From Tubulanus polymorphus (taxonomy: Eukaryota > Nemertea > Palaeonemertea > Tubulaniformes > Tubulanidae): a DNA stretch of 64,000 bases. Below the pieces are notes generated by a model. It did no database searches and was not told where the DNA came from. It saw only the letters and a list, made by a program, of their open reading frames with translations. This document shows positions 34,393 through 44,904 of this stretch, piece after piece. Numbering within the stretch: the first letter of the stretch is position 1; every line of letters starts with the position of its first letter. Made by a program: the position numbers and the translations under genes. The stretch is from the NCBI RefSeq assembly GCF_964204645.1, contig NC_134034.1:9295414-9359413 (forward strand), given 5' to 3'.

Positions 34393-37248
34393 TCTAAAAT
34401 ATATATTTCAATTTAAATCAGCATCCCTAATGCACTTGTTTTAATTAACCATTTTACAGCTGCTAAGCCCCTATTTTGTTAAGGAGCTTTCGGCCTGCAT
34501 TGTTGGATCATTTCTCCCTTCTTAAAACCTTATTGTTTGTTACGTGTGTTTCACGAGTATTTGGCCGGTCCTTCAATGGATTTTAACGACTTTGGAAACA
34601 TAAAAACTACGTGAATCTCTAGTTTTCGAGAATCTCTGTTGATTTCTCAAATTTGCAACATTGCGACATGAGACATGCGATTAGTGCGGTCATAGTTTTT
34701 GCTACACGGATACAAGTTCTGGGGACTGGTTCCATAGTCGAGGCTTAAGTCCAAGAGACGACAGTATTGTAGTTACGTTGTTAGATTGGCTGTAGACCTA
34801 AGATGGTTGGTCGTAAGTCTAGGTCATGGAACCGGCGACAGGATTTTCAATTTAGATGTTTTGTTTTTAAAAGTAATATTCCCAACAGTTCAGACATTTC
34901 GGTAACTGTGCCAGATACACGTCACCAACGAGTGAAATCTTAAACTTCCACGCTTCCATGTCATCCTTTAACTTCACCAGTAATGAAGTTGAATTATCTA
35001 AAACGAGGGCTTACGGCTGAAAATAACTGTAGCTAAATTTCAGTGTTGACTGTATGCTCATCATGGAAACTTAGTTTCTGGTCTTATCTACTTCGAATGT
35101 TTTTCGGAGGAGAGAAAATGCACAGTAGAGATGATCCTAAGTATTCTAAGAGGGCTCATGAAAATAATATACATAGAAACATATGATATATACGTGTATT
35201 ATATTCGCTTTATAAGATATCTAAATTCCATACTCCCTATATAGAGGCGGAGCATGAATAAAGATTACCTTAGTATTTTTCCCCGATCGCGCCCTTCTTC
35301 CAAATGGTGTCAGTCCCGCAACGGCATCTGAAATGTAAAGAAAATACTTTTCAGCCCCCTTAAAAACACCAATCGTGGTCGTTGATTGGTTTAAAGTCCT
35401 CATCCAATCAAAGCACGCACACAATTCCAAACGCACTGCAATCAGATAACTTGATAATCTAGAATATGATATTCACACCTATGCCTAACTATATATGAGT
35501 CGACTCAGTAGATCGAACCACAGATTGAAATTGGTAGCAAACGCCAGATTGAGCGAAACCATAGATCGAACCTGTCGTAAACGTATTATGGCAGCAACTG
35601 TGAGACGAATTCAATTTCATTTTAGTTTGTCCCTTTTTTCAAAGTCTGAGAAACAAATTTATACTCAAGACGACATCCCGACGATAACAATCTATACATA
35701 ACCGAGGTAAAACCTGCTCATTCCAGGGATATTTATCAAAAAGGTATCAAATCATATACATGCTGACTATACACCCACCATACGGTACAGCTTATAATTA
35801 AACGTTCATTTTCTGTTTCGTTTACGTTTAAAACGTAAATTGATTGGCGTTAAACGCATAACCGTACATTGTTGTATGTAAATTCAACACGCAAACGACG
35901 TGCAAATAATTCTAAGCGGTACCGGAATGACTGTTGTATTTGTTCCTATTTCTTTGTTTATTCTATTCTATTATTGATCGAATGTTGATACAACAACGAT
36001 TCCGCTTTAAAGTTCATGTACTTCAATACTTCATTACTTATTTCATGTTTTCTTTGCGGTTTTTCGTGTTCGCTACAATGTCATTACTTGTGGAGCAATA
36101 GACTAAACCGAACTGAAATGAACTGAACTTAACGATATAATATAATTGGCACTATCTTTCAGATAGTTTGTCCAATATATTTCACAGGTGAAAGTACAAG
36201 TGTATTCCGATTAGGAATAATAGGAATAATGCAGTTCAACTCTGGTCTCCTCGACCAAAGGTCTGTGTACTTCGACTGAGACGTAAAAATCACGAGTGGA
36301 ATGTTACACAGCGGGTGAACACCTCTGACAGTCGTGTCGTTGAAGAATGTCTAGTTCGCAAAGCAGGTCATTCAATTTTGGAGTAATCAGACTGATCCAA
36401 ACAAGGTTCCTCTCTACACGTATAATTAGCATATCATATCTCAGGGGTGGATCTAAAGCCTGCTTTTGCAGAACTTATGACACACTGAAAGAAATATCTT
36501 AAATTGAAAAGGCATATTTGCAGGCGTAGCGTTGATTAGACGCATTTTGCAGCATTTTGAAGTTGAAAAAAATTGATCTTGCCAGACAAGTTGATAAGAT
36601 TCCGACTAATAAGGCATTAAAGGAGTAAAAATTAAGAGTTCATTATTAAGAAAAGGGAACTCAAAACATTTGTCTTGTACAAGGCCCAAAAGACCTTACT
36701 GACCCATATCTGTGTCTTCTATACCACACACACACATAAAATAGTGAGTTCATATTCATTTCTGAAACCGAAACGCCTAACTCGCCTAACCCTAACTCGT
36801 TCAATCCATCGTTCATATTCGCAAATATTTGAACTGGTACATTATAGATAAATAGATAGATAGTGCCACTGGAACGCGTGATACATGTAGAGAATAAAAC
36901 TAGAGTTTATACGTCGTCCATGCATCATAAATTAAACCGCTTGATTTCCTGGCGAGGTGGCTTATTACGAAACATCGCTACACTCAGCCACGGCGCAAAC
37001 CCCTGCAAGCCCTTTTTCAACATTTTTAGTCGCCATTGAAATCATGTCCTGTCAAAAGACACTGTCTGGCGAACTTGGTCACCGCAATTTGAAACCAGAC
37101 ACAAAATTAGACTTTGACACGAAGATTTGATTACCAACGATAGTGTTGTTATAAAAGTGTAGAAAAGACGGGTTAGTTTTAGTTTATTTATTTTGCTCAG
37201 CAAACATACATTTGATTAGAGCACCGATACAAATTTGCAATAGGCCAC
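34393..37248. other. Intergenic, possible 5' UTR exon of the methyltransferase only
   Basis: Besides the candidate UTR exon at 35,269-35,327, I see only simple runs ((AC)n at about 36,727; (TAGA)n at about 36,849), a small palindrome at 35,822-35,840 (TTTACGTTT / AAACGTAAA), and one dispersed-repeat fragment at 34,735-34,830. Confidence 0.4.
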
Positions 37249-37593
37249 TTTAGCAAAGCTATTTTCTGTCCTATTCTCGAAGAATGGTCGACGTCGGAAA
37301 TCCGGAACAGAGCGAAAGAGTAACGAGCGAACTATCAGTTTGGAATACCAAAACTGGACTGACTTCATTTTTACACATAGCTATTTACATAACACAGATT
37401 CAGACAGGTTGAGACATGGAAAATGATACAAAAACAAAGGTGACGAGTAGTGACATGACAGTGAGACAAACAACAATTAACACATTCTGACACAGACAAA
37501 CAGTCTCAGAGGACAATGGGATAAGATGGAGACATATAACAATAAAGAAATACGAAATATAGATGAAATATGTATAACAATTATCAGTGACAT
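37249..37593 (-). repeat. 345-bp interspersed repeat, copy 1
   Basis: Nearly identical (about 97% by eye) to 41,189-41,548 in the same orientation. Shared from TAGCAAAGCTAT to AGTGTTGTTAAA with sharp loss of similarity on both sides. The longest frame is on the minus strand and ends MSQPV; it is not a known domain. A recently mobile SINE or LINE 3' end is the likeliest identity. No poly(A) tail or target duplication is clear. Confidence 0.85.
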
Positions 37594-37617
37594 TTAGTGT
37601 TGTTAAACCACACAATG

Positions 37618-37690
37618 AAATACCCCAGTTTTTAGGCGTCATTTTGTGGTGCGCAATCGAGGTCCCTGAGCTTGCATTCGTTGTTTCAGA
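37618..37690. mobile_element. Terminal fragment of the 21.8-kb TIR element family
   Basis: CCAGTTTTTAGGCGTCATTTTGTGG and CGAGGTCCCTGAG match the terminal inverted repeat at 21,790 with differences. The fragment directly follows repeat copy 1. Confidence 0.45.
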
Positions 37691-37869
37691 GCCCGTTGAC
37701 AAAAGTTGGGTTTTCAATTGTTGTACCAAAGCCTTTTGTGTCTTAGGCTTTTAACAAATGGTGAAAACTGTTTCCATGGTACCTATGTAAAATTATATTC
37801 AACCACCAAATTGGCCCAGATACCAACCGTATATAACCTAGCTACCACGATAAACAGTAAAAACGTCCG

Positions 37870-38364
37870 CTGTTATAATTGGGTTGATTGGGTTGATCCC
37901 CCCGGGAACAATCCTCCGGTAAACATCCCACAAGGTAAAAATCCCTCAGGTAAGAATCCCCTCTCGTAAAAGTCCTCTTCCCCGAGTTATAGATATTTTC
38001 AAAACTACGATAGTATCATTTTTATGCGCGTACGTAGCTTGGTAAAAGGCACAGACTATCCAAAACACCACGGAAGATTGGAAATATTTGAACGAAAAAG
38101 TTTTTCAACATAACAATATTGAAGTACTTCATTGAATTTCGCTGTGAAATCAAATTTGGGGGCGATTTTACCGGGGGGAATTTGACCTGTTACCGCGAAT
38201 GTTACCTAATCGAAGAGGTTTCCTCGACATCGGAAAAGAAGAAGAATTTCAATATTGAAGTAAAGATCAGCGATGAATTCAACACGTGGCATACCTACTG
38301 TAAATCAGGTTATAGAGTTAAACTGAAATATCTAACAATGAAAATATTATCGTCTATAGTTTAA
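37870..38364 (+). other. Unassigned stretch with short repeats and an 81-residue ORF
   Basis: At 37,895-37,975 short units (GGTAAAAATCCC, GGTAAGAATCCC) repeat. At 38,119-38,364 an ATG-to-TAA frame of 81 residues contains four Cys and a Lys-rich middle, with no signal peptide. I do not recognise it and no splice context supports it. Confidence 0.2.
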
Positions 38365-38835
38365 GTCACCCCTGCAGTTAAAGTCTATAGCTATCCCTAC
38401 AGCATTGAACCCCTACTAATTCGCTCGTCGTTGAAACAAACCGGCATTTGTTTTGAATTAATATTACAAATCAGTTGGATCCGTACGCGTCTGAATCAAC
38501 AGTCGCATTGAACACAAACAGCAATAAAACAATAATCAATTGGCGGAATTAGAAAATAACACAAAAAGCCATGTTTCACAAAGCCTTCAATTCAAACAAA
38601 ACTGTTCGCTTTGTCTGATAGAAAACTACTGTAACTACGCAATAAAAGCTTTTAGATGCAACTTCAGTTTGGTTTGGGGAAAGATAAAAGAAAAGCCAGT
38701 TAATTCATAATTTATCAAACAATGATTTCATGCAGGTTTTTTGTTCGCGTTTAGGAGTAATCTACACAATGGATCCATTTAGATTCGTGTTAGTTTTGTT
38801 TTCGTCTGATTAAATATAATTGACATCGAAAAATG

Positions 38836-38842
38836 TATAAAA
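38836..38842 (+). promoter_or_regulatory. TATA box of the secreted GSY-repeat gene
   Basis: TATAAAA is followed about 30 bases later by the start region of a short exon that ends at a consensus donor (GAAG|GTAAGT, exon end 38,918). The next acceptor (TTTTTTTCAG, 39,491) opens the coding exon. Spacing is typical for a TATA-driven gene. Confidence 0.6.
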
Positions 38843-39009
38843 CAGTTAAGTTTCTGAAGGGAGGATGTAGTGTTGCAGTGTTGAGAAACAGTGACGTCTT
38901 ACAAGCTACAAATTGAAGGTAAGTGCAGCATACACTGAAGGTAGTTTCATTATGGACTCTACGAACAGTTTAAGAGTTTGCGAGTCTATGATTGAATAAA
39001 TTAGGGGAA

Positions 39010-39420
39010 AGTTTCATAGACTACGTAGGATTCAGTTTCATAAACGTGGGATACAGCTTCATGGACTAGGAGTCAGTTTCATGGTTTAAGTGTCAGTTGT
39101 ACTAGGAGTCAGTTTCATGGTTTAAGTGTCAGTTGTCATAGACTAGGAGTCAATTGTCATAGACTAGGAGTCAGTTTCATAGACTAGGAGTCAGTTTCAT
39201 AGAGTAGGAGTCAATTGTCATAGACTGAGTCAGTTTCATAGACTAGGAGTCAATTGTCATAGACTAAGAATCAGTTTCATAGACTGAGTCAGTTTCATGG
39301 TTTAAGTGTCAATTGTCACAGACTAGGAGTCAATTGTCATAGACTAAGAGTCAGTTTCATAGTTCAAGAGTCAGTATCATTGACTAGGAGCCAGTTTCAC
39401 AGTATAGTAACCAGTTTCAC
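39010..39420. repeat. About 20-bp minisatellite in the 5' UTR intron
   Basis: Repeats of CATAGACTAGGAGTCAGTTT, with variants ending TCAATTGT, run through most of the first intron of the secreted-protein gene. Confidence 0.9.
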
Positions 39421-39516
39421 TGGGGGTTTGTGGCATATCAAGTCCTGATTCCGGTTTGTTCAATGTTTATTTTGTATCTTATTTTTTTCAGCGCAGGCAG
39501 TTGTTTTAGTGTGAAG

Positions 39517-40422
39517 ATGAAGTTAATATGTTTAATGGTTCTGTTCGTGGCAGTGTGCGGTACTCTGGCTGCCAGGAACAAATACAGGAAACGAGATATG
39601 TATCATGGAGATGATGATGATGATGGCGAATGCCAAATTTCTCATCAGAAGGTGCATATTTTCCTCAAACGAATTCATTTCATACGTGTCTCTTATATCG
39701 ATGTGTTGCATTTTCTGTAGGGCAGTTTGTTAATTCTCCCACTGACCACCAGGTGGCCATACTGTAATGTTCAATTCCTAACGATAGTTTATCCATTTTC
39801 ACAGAATCGGGTCTTGCGTGCTTCGGAAAGACTTGGTGGTAAAGTTGTCGGCAAGTTCCTCGAGGTTTTATCCTGTGAAGATGGGGACAAAATTGAGAAT
39901 CTCGCTGCGACGTTAGAGTCCTTCTTCTACGATTATGAATTCGGCAAAAAATTGTGCAAGGTTTTCACGACGCTGCTCAAGCACCAAATGATATCAATCG
40001 ATCATGTGATCGAACATCTGAAATCAGGCATTAAAGAGTTGAATAACACGTACCAGACAATGTTGTCTGCCGAAAGCGGGCACACAGGTCACCATGATGA
40101 TTCGACCTATCATGGATCACATGGAGGTTCATATGGGAGTCCGAGTTATGGAGGTTCTGACGATTACGGGGATGATTCGACCTATCATGGATCACATGGA
40201 GGTTCATATGAAAGTCATGGTTATGGAGGTACTAGCGATTACGGGATAAATTCGCCCTATCATGGATCACATGGAGGTTCATATGAAAGTCATGGTTATG
40301 GAGGTACTAGCGATTACGGGATAAATTCGCCCTATCATGGATCACATGGAGGTTCATATGGGAGTCATGGTTATGAAGGTACTGGCGATTACGGGATAAA
40401 TTCGACCTATTATGCAAGTTAG
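39517..40422 (+). CDS. Secreted Gly/Ser/Tyr/His-rich repeat protein
   Basis: Coding exons 39517-39651 and 39805-40422 (GT-AG, phase 0), 250 residues, plus a 5' UTR exon ending 38,918. Residues 1-18 (MKLICLMVLFVAVCGTLA) are a signal peptide, followed by a basic RKR (24-26) that could be a processing site and an Asp run. Residues 46-120 look helical, with two Cys and several amphipathic stretches. The C-terminal half holds 25-residue units (YHGSHGGSYESHGYGGTSDY-GINSP) encoded by exact 75-bp repeats starting at 40,108, 40,183, 40,258 and 40,333. Such sequences are typical of extracellular matrix, mucus, shell or byssus-like materials; the exact role is inference. The start used is the ATG just before the signal peptide. 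The C-terminus appears cut by a frameshift. ATTAAA lies at about 40,556. Confidence 0.8.
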
Positions 40423-40502
40423 CAGGGTACCCATATCATCAAGGTTCTGGTGGAAACCCAAGTTACAGAGGCTCTACTAATCAAGCGAAGCACGGCCATT
40501 AG

Positions 40503-41188
40503 CAAAATATAAAATCTCGAATCAGTCGTAAAAATGTAATCGATTGGCATTCAAATTAAAAAGATAGTATAGTCAGCATTAAATATATTTTATTAATATG
40601 TTCTGTCTTTATCGCGGGTATAGCATCTCCGGCACTTTTAGGTAAGTCTAAAAGGGGCTTCTGTGGCTCTGTGGCGCTTAGTGAGATTTTTCTTCTTTTT
40701 AAAGAACTATTGCGATCACGTACAGTAAGATGAAAATCGTATTTTATTTGTGGAGCGAAATTTCAATTCTCTCCCGGTGATTCGATTAAAAAGCGCCATC
40801 TGCGGGCTAATTGTGTTAAGACATTGTTAAAGCTAATGCAGGTTTGTAAGGGACGGACTCCATCATATATGAAAACAAATCAAAAACGAAATCTACCCAG
40901 TCAAATAAACGACTGGGTCACTTCCAATTTCAAGATGAAAAGAAACATCTTTGCTTTCCGAAGAAGAGTACAAGCGATATTGCAAAGTATCCAAACCCCT
41001 TGAACGGCACGACAGCGCCTAAAGTCGTAATCGAAGAAACGAACTGATGGATTAGGTATGTTTTGATTCTATTTCATATCTTTATAACAACGAAGACGTT
41101 AAACTAACAACGCGAACATATGATAGAAATTGCTGTAAGTTCGAAAACAAAAATGACACTGCACACTGAATACGGATTAGAGATAATT
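40503..41188. other. Intergenic, 3' UTR of the secreted gene then nothing identified
   Basis: ATTAAA near 40,556 may end the secreted-protein transcript. No other signal. Confidence 0.35.
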
Positions 41189-41548
41189 TAGCAAAGCTAT
41201 AATCTGTCCTATTCTCGAAGAATGGTCGACGTCGGAAATCCGGAACAGAGCGAAAGAGTAACGAGCGAACTATCAGTTTGGAATACCAAAACTGGAACTG
41301 ACTTTATTTTTACACATAGCTATTTATATAACACAGATTCAGACAGGTTGAGACATGGAAAATGATACAAAAACAAAGGTAACGAGTAGTGACATGACAG
41401 TGAGACAAACAACAATTAACACATTCTGACACAGACAAACAGTCTCAGAGGACAACGAGTAATAAGATGGAGAAATAAAACAATAAAGAAATACGAAATA
41501 TAGATGAAATATGTATAACAATTATCAGTGACATTTAGTGTTGTTAAA
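41189..41548 (-). repeat. 345-bp interspersed repeat, copy 2
   Basis: Second copy of the repeat at 37,249-37,593, same orientation, with a few substitutions and small indels. The two copies bracket the secreted-protein gene. Confidence 0.85.
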
Positions 41549-42461
41549 ATAATATATACGAATGAAAAACAAAATTACATGATACGGATCAAACACGCAC
41601 GATTTCGAACTCCAAATAATACCAGACATGAAGGCGTTCATTAAACCTTACATATCTAGTAGAATTGACCGATTAAAATGAAGCTAATTTCATAAAAATT
41701 CGACAAAATACATTTAAAACATGTGTAACTTTACGCAGCGCAGTTTTCGGTTCGTGCGCGGGGGTCGCTGTCAGGGAGGATGTACTACAATACGCTCCTC
41801 TGATTGTTTTCATTGTTTTCTAGATATCTTTGACGAAATACGTTTTAATTCCAATAGGAACTGACACCCTAAATTTATCCAATCACTGACATGACACCAT
41901 GGATCGACGTGAAACTCCAAAATGTTACACGTCTCTTGTTTTGACAGTATAATTATTTGAAGAAATAGAATTAAAAAAACCTCTTCCGATCGAATTTGGA
42001 GCTTTACCAAGGTTGCTGGTAAATGAAGGTACTTCAGGCCCGCGTAGTTATGTACAGGGGTCGATATTCAGTTCGATATTCACGGAAGTGCAGTGCCACC
42101 GCTCAAAACCCCTCCCTCCCAGAAAATTAATCAAAACGAGGAGCAATTTTCACTGCTTCTGGTAAACTGGATGAATCCTTCGGTTCTTCAAATCATACGG
42201 TCCCCAAAAACATTCACATAATTTCTCTACAATTTAGTTAGTTTGGAACCTATTTTGAACGAGAACTAGCAAAAAATGTGACCAATAAGGTCAGTTTCTG
42301 AGTTTTCTTTAGGTTGACATCAGGAGGCCATGCAGTTTCTCATAAGTTGATTAACCGGCGGATAAATACAATACTGACAGTGAACTTGTAACGCTTTGGT
42401 AAACGCTAACAATTTTATGTGGAGCAAATTGGCCGCCAGAGGGCGGAGTCTTGTAATCGAT
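41549..42461. other. Intergenic, nothing identified
   Basis: No ORF or repeat structure that I can support. Confidence 0.35.
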
Positions 42462-43867
42462 AAACAGTCATTCTTGCTGAAGATGAGAAATCTCTCCAGT
42501 CACATTTAGATACATTATTTGAATATTGCGCCGACAACGGCCTCACGGTGAATGTTGATAAAACTAAAATATTAGTCTTCGCTCGAAGTAAAAGCAGGAT
42601 TAAACGAATTTCGAAATTCATGTTCAGTAATCGGTAATCAGGAGTTAGAGATAGTTGAGGATTATGTGTATCTCGGAGTGAAATTCAATTAGAACGGTAG
42701 TTTCGCTAAATCAAAAAAAAATTCTCTATGATAAAGCTATGAAAGCTATGTATTCTATTATTCAAAAGGCAGACGTCTGAAACTTCCAGTAGATTTAATG
42801 TTTAAACTATTTGACATGTGTGTCGCTCCTATCGCGTTGTACGGTTGCGAAATCTGGGGATATGAAAACCTTGACTTATTAGAAAACCTCCACTGTTTAT
42901 TTTGTAAAATTATCATGAAAGTTACAAAATATTCCCATAACCTTCAAGTATTAAGGAGTACGGAGTTAGGACGCTTTCCTATGTATATAAGCGTAAAGCA
43001 TAGAGCGATTAATTGTTGGGTCAAAACGATTGAGTGCAAACAAAGTAAACTTAGTTCGATTCTCTATAAGATATCTTATAATTTGTATCTGAATAATAGG
43101 TTTAAGAGCCCCTGGCTGTTATTTATTAAGAAGACTTTTGATGACTGTGGCCTTTCGTATATCTGGGCACAACAATCTATGGTAAACTCTTGGACTTCTC
43201 CAAAACAATTACACCGTATACTCCGTGATCAGCATGTGCAAGAGACAGAATATAGGCTAAATAATAAACCGTTATACATTAATTTTAGACAATATAAGAA
43301 GGATATCAAATTTGAAAACTATATAAATCGGCTTGATGACGACTTAGTGACCAGTTTATTCCAGTTCAGGATTGGGTCTTATCTCTTACCTGTAAATAAG
43401 TTGTCAAATCTCCATCTACCGAGAACTGTCGGCATTTTACGCCGACTTCACGGTGTGTTTATTACTATGATCACATGATCACGTGAGTGTCACGGTAGGC
43501 TGAATAGGGCTGAAACTGTTTTTAAAATACCGTTTGTGTGAAAGAGACACGCAAGCTGTCACAACGTATCCTGTATATAAAGCTGTAAATAAATATATTC
43601 TATCGTTGAAACCTGAGTCCGTTCCTCGTTCAATTGGACACCAACGAATTCCCGACAAGAACCGATAGATTATGTTCCACCTGTAACGTTTTAGGCGACG
43701 AACTACATTTCATTTTTGACTGTAAATTACTTACCGTATTCCGTGAAAGCTACCTAAATTCAAATACCTTTCGCAATCTTGATGTTTTAAAAAATCCAAC
43801 TTTTAAACTTTTAATCCAGAATAAACGAATCCGAGACAAGATTTCAACAGATGCGGATAAAAAATGA
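42462..43867 (+). mobile_element. 5'-truncated, dead non-LTR retrotransposon (LINE) fragment
   Basis: Translated pieces give a reverse-transcriptase C-terminal half: NGLTVNVDKTKILVFARSK near 42,530, then YVYLGVKFN (about 42,665), then from 42,798 a 226-codon frame with ALYGCEIWG and ELGRFPMYI, and finally a Cys/His segment LCSTCNVLGDELHFIFDC (about 43,670-43,725) and a stop at 43,867. These are the usual order of thumb and C-terminal zinc-knuckle regions in CR1/jockey-like LINEs. The catalytic YADD part and everything upstream are missing. Several frameshifts and stops (for example 42,633 and 42,690) kill it, and about 180 bp of foreign sequence splits the last two parts. The clade is not resolved. 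Confidence 0.8.
43455..43637 (+). mobile_element. Possible solo LTR inserted in the LINE
   Basis: The LINE frame is lost between CGCCGACTT (ends 43,448) and ACACCAACGAATTC (43,638), where it resumes with matching protein. The intervening DNA starts TGTGTTTATT, contains TATATAAA followed by an AATAAATA signal, and ends TTGGACA, so it has TG…CA ends with a promoter and poly(A)-like order as in an LTR. No target duplication can be read, so the boundaries and the class are uncertain. Confidence 0.4.
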
Positions 43868-43899
43868 AGCTGACGAACCCATGAAAGAATGGTTGTCGC

Positions 43900-44250
43900 C
43901 AACTTCAAGATCAACAATGAATTTCACAGAAAACACCCATGAAAAACACTGGCACCAAAAGTGCCCCTGAAATTTTAAAAATTAGGCAAAAAAGTGCCTT
44001 TTTTCTTCAGCATTCACCGCGAATTAAAGCCTGAGCGTGCCCCTTGAAAAGGCAAAGTGCCCTTTTCTTCAACATTTTCCGCGTATAGTGCCCTCTTCTA
44101 AAGTACGAGTGCCCCTTTAGCCCTCCCTGAAAATGCAAGGACAATGTCCCCTCATCTAAAGCATAAGTGCCCCTTGAAAAAGGAAAGTGCCCTTTTTAAT
44201 TTATCATGATTAAAGGCCTAATATCTAATATGATTATCTCTCCTCACTTT
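43900..44250. repeat. Degenerate AAAGTGCCC repeats
   Basis: Loose repeats of GAAAA…AAAGTGCCCTTTT and GTGCCCCT recur some eight to ten times with variable spacing. Non-coding. Confidence 0.6.
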
Positions 44251-44904
44251 CTTGGCAGCAGTATTTACCGATTTATTCTATAATTATGCCTGGATTCCGG
44301 ACACGGAATAAGCGGTTGCTGAAATAATGCCGTCAAAAATATTGCCGGTGAAATTTCGAAGGGCACTTAAAAATTCTAGACCGTATTGGGCAATACGGCT
44401 AATACGGTCTGGATCCGCCCCTGCAGAGTCCCTGGAATGCTTCTTGGTTTTATAATCTAGAAATAGTTCACTGGCGGTTTGTTTTGAGAAAAACCATTAA
44501 GCCTGAAATTGCCGATTCGTATTCGGCAGCGGTGAACCGCGGCGGCCACCCGGCGGCCGATATTTTTTTCCTCGGCCAGCTTATGTAGACTGATGAACCG
44601 AGTTGCCCAATAAAGATCGATGCATTTTCATGTAAAGAGTGTAGATTACTTAAAGAAATATTTAAAAGAGGTACTAAAAGAGTTCTAACAGAGTTTCAAC
44701 GGAAAAACCGCCTGTCGTCCGGACTTGAGGTCCGATTTTAAAATGTCCGCTCCATGAGTCCGCACTGTACTGTACACGCGCGCCGTCTATCGACGATAAG
44801 CTAAACTATCGAATAATGGCGAAATGAAAATAATTACGTGAAATTTTGTTTTTGGGAATTACGATAACAACGCACTATGACAAATGTGACATGAAGGAGT
44901 CGCG
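44251..44904. other. Upstream region and 5' UTR of the ADAM gene
   Basis: No ORF. A GC-rich patch at 44,520-44,580 (GGCGGCCACCCGGCGGCCGA) and CACGCGCGCCGTC at about 44,774 precede the first exon. A TATA-less promoter here is plausible but not shown. Confidence 0.35.
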
